Positions 59,966 to 64,000 of a stretch of DNA of 64,000 bases are shown here, in pieces; position 1 is the stretch's first letter; every line of letters begins with the position of its first letter. A program made the translations under genes and the position numbers. This DNA comes from Paraphaeosphaeria minitans (lineage: Eukaryota > Ascomycota > Dothideomycetes > Pleosporales > Didymosphaeriaceae): the NCBI GenBank assembly GCA_015832175.1, contig WJXW01000010.1, positions 868,001-932,000 on the forward strand, in the 5' to 3' direction. The notes beneath the pieces are model-generated. The model was not told the origin of the DNA. It searched no databases and worked only from the letters and a program-made list of their open reading frames with translations.

Positions 59966-60444
59966 TGCCGCGACTAAATCCGTTATTAGTATATTTGGAG
60001 TATACTTAAATGCGAACACCTCTGCGGGCACTGTGGCCTCTTTATATAAATGATGCGCTTGTGGAGTTTGCTAGGGAGCCGGTTCTCAACATAACACAGG
60101 AATCTAGTTTAGCGAAGTGTCCGGTCAGTATGTGGCCTGTCAGCTGGTGTGTTGGGTGCGGAATTGTTCTCGGATACTGGATACGAAGATAAAACTTGTG
60201 GGGTGAAATGGCGTAGTATTCTTCGGTGCTCGACCGTCGCCCGACGGAGTATGTTGACTTTTCGGTGCTCGACTGTTGCCCAACGGGGTGGACGTGTGGT
60301 CATAGGCTAGAACTGACAACGGGGAACTGGTGACTTGCGAAGATAAAAATGCATCAATCTAGATTGGTGTGCCGATGACTGCAATAGTCAGAACGAAAGG
60401 GGTCATCAAGCGTTGAATGCGACGAAGGGAAAGCCGTCGAGCGA
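59966..60444. other. Intergenic with a duplicated 26-mer
   Basis: No gene. See the repeat at 60222-60286. Confidence 0.5.
60222..60286. repeat. 26-bp direct repeat with transition-only differences
   Basis: Copies 60222-60247 and 60261-60286 both start TTCGGTGCTCGAC and end GCCC(G/A)ACGG. They differ at three sites, all C-to-T or G-to-A. Confidence 0.8.
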
Positions 60445-61261
60445 CTACCCAGAGATGGCTGCAGCGATCATCATGAACTGTACTGTTCTCCTGCGATCAA
60501 TCTCCTTCTTCAGCATCAGCAGCACTGTCGTAATGACAAGCTCCTCGCTGATGCCCTCCTTACCGCCTGCTTCGTGCCCCAGCACAAGCTCGCCACCGTT
60601 ACCGGCGCTGCAGCTCTTGCTCCCGAGCGTCCTCGTCTCCTCGCTTCTGATCAGTGCTGCTATCCTCCTCCCGTTCATTGTCAACACAAGCGATGTGTCC
60701 TTCTTTCCCTGCTCCCTGCTCCCCTTCTCCTTCTCGTACTCCCACTCGAACGTGCGGTCGTCGTGCAGCAAAAACTTCTGTGCCCGCGACGTCCACTTCG
60801 ACACCGTTTTGATGATATTATCCTCGCCTTCCCCGGCGTCCAAAGTCGGAGCACGGGGTCTTTGCCCGGGCCGAAAGAAGTACTGTGTTGCAATGCTCGG
60901 GTGACCTTTGCCGTCAGTCAGTAAGCGGTTGCCAGAGCTGCGCCGCTCGCGCGTTGACTGTTATGCGATGCTGCATCAAACTTTTCGATGAATGTGACGA
61001 GTTCGGACGGCGGAGCGGGCAGGCGCAGAACGGGATGCCCTTCGAGTGGATGTGGTGCGATTTGGCTGGCGTGAAGGCGGGCTTGATACCATCGTTTATG
61101 GTGGCGCTGACGACAGACACTGTGTCGGCGGTTACGAGCTCCTCCTTGTCTTGGTCGCTCAACATGGCGATGTCGACAGGCGGCTTCTCGTCCAGCTGCT
61201 GCGCTGTGAGGGTCACGGTGCTCATTTCCTTCGATAACGATATCGGAGCTGTTGCTTTCAA
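60445..61261 (-). pseudogene. Conserved fungal hypothetical gene with multiple frameshifts
   Basis: On the minus strand the N-terminal part (from about 61261) ends in SHHIHSKGIP, after which the coherent protein sequence moves to another frame (VLRLPAPPSELVTFIEKFD). Farther on, the segment FGPGKDPVLRL lies in one frame and the final part (EGEDNIIKTVSKWTSRAQKF to IRSEETRTLG, then MLKKEIDRRRTVQF) in another. The C-terminal block (SAGNGGELVL, then a VITTVLLMLKKEIDRRR helix) is typical of a widespread unnamed fungal family, as I recall it. A missing C near 61060 and a +1/-1 pair near 60840-60875 would explain the shifts. Sequencing error is possible but three independent ones are unlikely. Confidence 0.55.
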
Positions 61262-63530
61262 TATGCGATGCGTAAGTGCTGCAGGTAAGTGTAGATCATC
61301 CTATCGCGGCTTGAGCATCCTCATACGCGGCGTCAAAAAAAAAAAACGAACACGCCGTAGAATCGTCATGTCGCGTTCACTCGTACAACGCGGAGGTGTG
61401 AGGCTACCGCGAGGTTGACTCTCGCGGGGCTTAGTTAACTAGCGGCACAGACGTAGTAAGCCGTTGTATTCATCGCATTTGCCGTTTTAAACTCGTGTCA
61501 TTGGTCACCTGTCAATATACAATACAGTCCAGCCTGAACGCGTCTCACAGGTGGAGGCAATGTCTTTTCATCCCAAGACCTGGACACAAAGCGTCGCCGA
61601 TGAGCTCGCAGCATCTCCGATTCAGCTGTGAGTTGCTGAGAATGCAGCGCTGGGTTCCGGTGCAGCCTCAGGCAGCAGGAAAAGGAGGAAGCGAAGGTGC
61701 ACACATGATGAGCCACTTCATCACATCTCCTCGATTCGGAATGCAAACACTCTCCTCCCAAGTGTAAAAAGCAGGGGCGTGAGGAAATAGATCTTTCAAG
61801 ATTCGTGTTGCAGGGCAACGCACTCCCCGCGCTAAGTGCCGCGATAGGGCAGCGCAGTAGCTACTATTCAAGTACGGAAATGCAGCGAACAGATCGCCTT
61901 CGAAGCAGACAGCGAGAGAATATGGTCATCTCAACTGTTTGCGTGTGCCTGCAGCATGCACGGCACCCGTCGTTGCATTTTCCTTCACCGAAGAAGCCAG
62001 CTCAACACTTTTCGCGACCGCACGCCTCTCTTCTCACATTCATTCACACCGTAAAAGACACCTCTCGTTCGTAAACCTTGCGGTGCCGCTTCAACTATAC
62101 AAACCCTTTTCGAAACCTGGCTGATCCAATCAGATCCGCAATATCTTCCTAGCAACAATCAGGTCTCCAATCTCTCCCGAGTAAGTCAATTCGACCTCGG
62201 TTCGATGGTCCTTGTTCGACAAGACAAGGCCCCTCTCAACGCTTTGCAAGTTGATGCATTCTGGAGATATATCAAGTATGGCTTGGAGGATAAGATGACA
62301 GCGTTAGCGGCTCCTAGGTTCCGCGCCCATTGTCCTAGTAGGTATAGGAGCGACGAAAGACGATTTTGCTATGTTCTTCTAGTACGGTTGTGCATTCAAA
62401 GACACCGAGCTGGGTCGTAACCATCCGTCCCCACTTGCTAGCAAAACACGCCGTGGCAGCCTCAAGACGATTCAGTCGGAAATTAGTGAACAAGCGATGG
62501 TAATGTCACCGACAACAGCGACGCCGGATCACAGAGCAACGCACCAAAGGCGACTGGCAATCCACCGAGCCCAGGATACCAGTCTGTCAGCCCTTATTTT
62601 ATTCATCCTGCCTCAAGCTGGCCATGCGGAAGTACCGATATAACACTACCACGGTCGGAGATAATTGTGATGCATGCGACTGGAACGACCTGTCAGGGAC
62701 ATTTGTACACAAGGCCATCTATGATGTGCGAGCGCAGCAATGTCACCGCAAGACGTTGCTATGATCTCGTAAAGATTCGTTTGGTCCGAGGGGTTATCAC
62801 TCAGTACCTAGTGAGGCTCCTTGGATCACACGGGGGAACCCTCCGGAAGCGTCTGCATATCGTAGAATGAATACAATAACATCAAAAGGACATACCTAAT
62901 CCGACAGTACCTGAGGCGCAGCCCCGATGACATCCGCAGCTGACGCCTGTACGTGTTTGTCCTGATTAAATTACACAAGCTTTCGCAGTGGCCTCTCGGA
63001 CGGACGCGTTGTGATGTGTCATCCAATCATGCCAGTGGTTAAGTTACAGGCTCGGGTAAGCGGGCTTCTAGGCGTCCAAAGTCAGTCTAGCTTAACCCTG
63101 TGCCAACGCGGCGCCGATGGCCCCCACAGCCTTACGACAGTGTTACGTTGCCCGCGCCTTTGTCCCCCTGAGACAGATCTCGATCCCATACTGTACGATG
63201 CTGGGGAAGCACTCCATCTCTCTAATATTAGTGCAATAATATCACGGCGAATGATTGCCATTGTGGGCATGAGGCACAGTACTATCGCGTAATAGGTCAA
63301 GAAAAGCACTCCTCGTCGCATCTCACCATCGTTTTAGAATTTCGCCGTCCGAGCGCTTGACTCCGATGATCCCCTATTTCGGCTCCTTCGGTGGGATTAG
63401 CTCCAACATAAAGGAGGAACACTGCCCCAAGGGTGGAAAGATGTTTGCGAAACCTGTCCCTCCTGCCTTACACCGGCACTTGGAGTCGACAATGTGCTGG
63501 CGATATCAGCGACTCCACGATCGATAGACT
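61262..63530. other. Intergenic, no gene supported
   Basis: 2.3 kb of mixed-composition sequence upstream of the mannosyltransferase gene. No repeats or domains seen; a poly-A run sits at about 61335-61346. Confidence 0.45.
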
Positions 63531-64000
63531 ATGCTCCCGCGCATCGGTTCCCACCGATGGCGTTCTCCCCAGTTCCAGATTCTGGGGGTAATCCTCCTTG
63601 GCCTTGCCCTTGAAGTGCTACTCCACCAACACTACTACCATGTCCCACGGCCGTCGGAGGACATGGATGCAGTATTTCAAGTAGGATGCGCCGAGCCCGA
63701 TACCCGCGCCCCGCGCGAGAACGCCGCGATCATCATGCTGGCCCGCAACGAAGATATAGAGAGTGCACTCACATCGTTGCAATCGCTCGAGGACCATTTC
63801 AACCGCTGGTTCAACTACCCCGTTATCTTCATGAACAACGAGCCCTTCAGCGACGACTTCCAAGCCCGCGTCAGCGCCGTCGTGAGCGGTGAGACGGTTT
63901 TCGAATTACTATCCAGCGACTTATTCGGCTTCCCCTCCTGGATGGACGACGCGCAGGGCAGGGAGCTCGTCCGCGCGAACGGCGCGCTGGGCGTGCACAA
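63531..64000 (+). CDS. KRE2/MNT1-type alpha-1,2-mannosyltransferase (GT15), 5' part
   Basis: A Golgi type II membrane enzyme that adds alpha-1,2-linked mannose to O- and N-glycans of secreted and wall proteins. The frame runs open from the ATG at 63531 (MLPRIGSHRW) to the window edge, so the gene is cut at its 3' side after about 156 residues. A short basic cytosolic tail is followed by a signal-anchor helix (FQILGVILLGLALEVLL, residues 16-32), a stem, and the start of the catalytic domain: ENAAIIMLARNEDIESALTS, then LEDHFNRWFNYPVIFMNNEPF and a VSGETVFEL segment. These match the GT15 opening blocks (LARN; EDRFNRRFNYP-type; VSGKT-type). No intron is seen so far. Confidence 0.88.
   Translation, partial: MLPRIGSHRWRSPQFQILGVILLGLALEVLLHQHYYHVPRPSEDMDAVFQVGCAEPDTRAPRENAAIIMLARNEDIESALTSLQSLEDHFNRWFNYPVIFMNNEPFSDDFQARVSAVVSGETVFELLSSDLFGFPSWMDDAQGRELVRANGALGVH

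Overview
The window reads as nuclear DNA of a filamentous ascomycete (Pezizomycotina), most likely a Dothideomycete. The basis is short 44-60 nt spliceosomal introns with GTRAGT-like donors, CTRAY branch sites and CAG/TAG acceptors, plus the gene content: a Zn2Cys6 regulator, SLX4, an intracellular-type fungal KatG, a GH115 alpha-glucuronidase, a CPD photolyase, AAT-type permeases, a MARVEL protein and a KRE2/MNT1 mannosyltransferase. The class assignment is inference from protein flavour only.

Layout. 0-5.6 kb: one single-exon hypothetical gene, then a long gene-poor stretch with a tRNA-like sequence and a diverged 46-bp duplication. 5.7-12.6 kb: a gene graveyard holding an Hsp70/BiP-like N-terminal fragment, a frameshifted hypothetical gene, a possible small two-exon gene, an octamer array and a 22-bp-arm palindrome. 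12.7-15.7 kb: SLX4. 17.9-18.8 kb: an unknown two-exon gene. 19.5-22.5 kb: a decayed pair on the minus strand, made of a Zn2Cys6 regulator with one in-frame TGA and a truncated acetate/ammonia-transporter-like gene. 22.5-25 kb: gene-poor, with a 287-bp element bearing terminal inverted repeats. 25-33.6 kb: two amino-acid permeases in tail-to-tail orientation, separated by 4.8 kb that contains a promoter-like TATA box and two perfect adjacent hairpins (candidate structured RNA). 34.8-37 kb: an unknown multi-pass membrane protein. 37-39.8 kb: gene debris on the minus strand. 39.9-46.3 kb: GH115 alpha-glucuronidase and CPD photolyase, divergently arranged. 46.5-46.7 kb: a tiny protein with an N-myristoylation-type start. 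48.9-51.2 kb: catalase-peroxidase, whose upstream flank carries three unrelated tandem arrays in about 1.1 kb. 53.4-64 kb: a MARVEL membrane protein, a 2EXR/F-box-like hypothetical protein, two adjacent small cysteine-rich proteins, small secreted or membrane hypotheticals, a frameshifted gene, and the 5' part of a GT15 mannosyltransferase running off the end.

Functional reading. Intact genes serve DNA repair (SLX4, photolyase), peroxide defence (KatG), hemicellulose breakdown (GH115), amino-acid uptake (two permeases) and glycoprotein mannosylation. No biosynthetic cluster, CRISPR array, rRNA or complete transposon was recognised. Several sequences differ from their relatives or local copies mainly by transitions and nonsense changes, which fits repeat-induced point mutation or ordinary decay; neither can be proven from one window. 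I did not find a convincing new multi-gene system. The best leads are the double-hairpin locus at 29.2 kb, the adjacent cysteine-rich pair at 56.4-57.3 kb, the myristoylated micro-protein at 46.5 kb, and the single-nonsense regulator at 20.4-22.5 kb.
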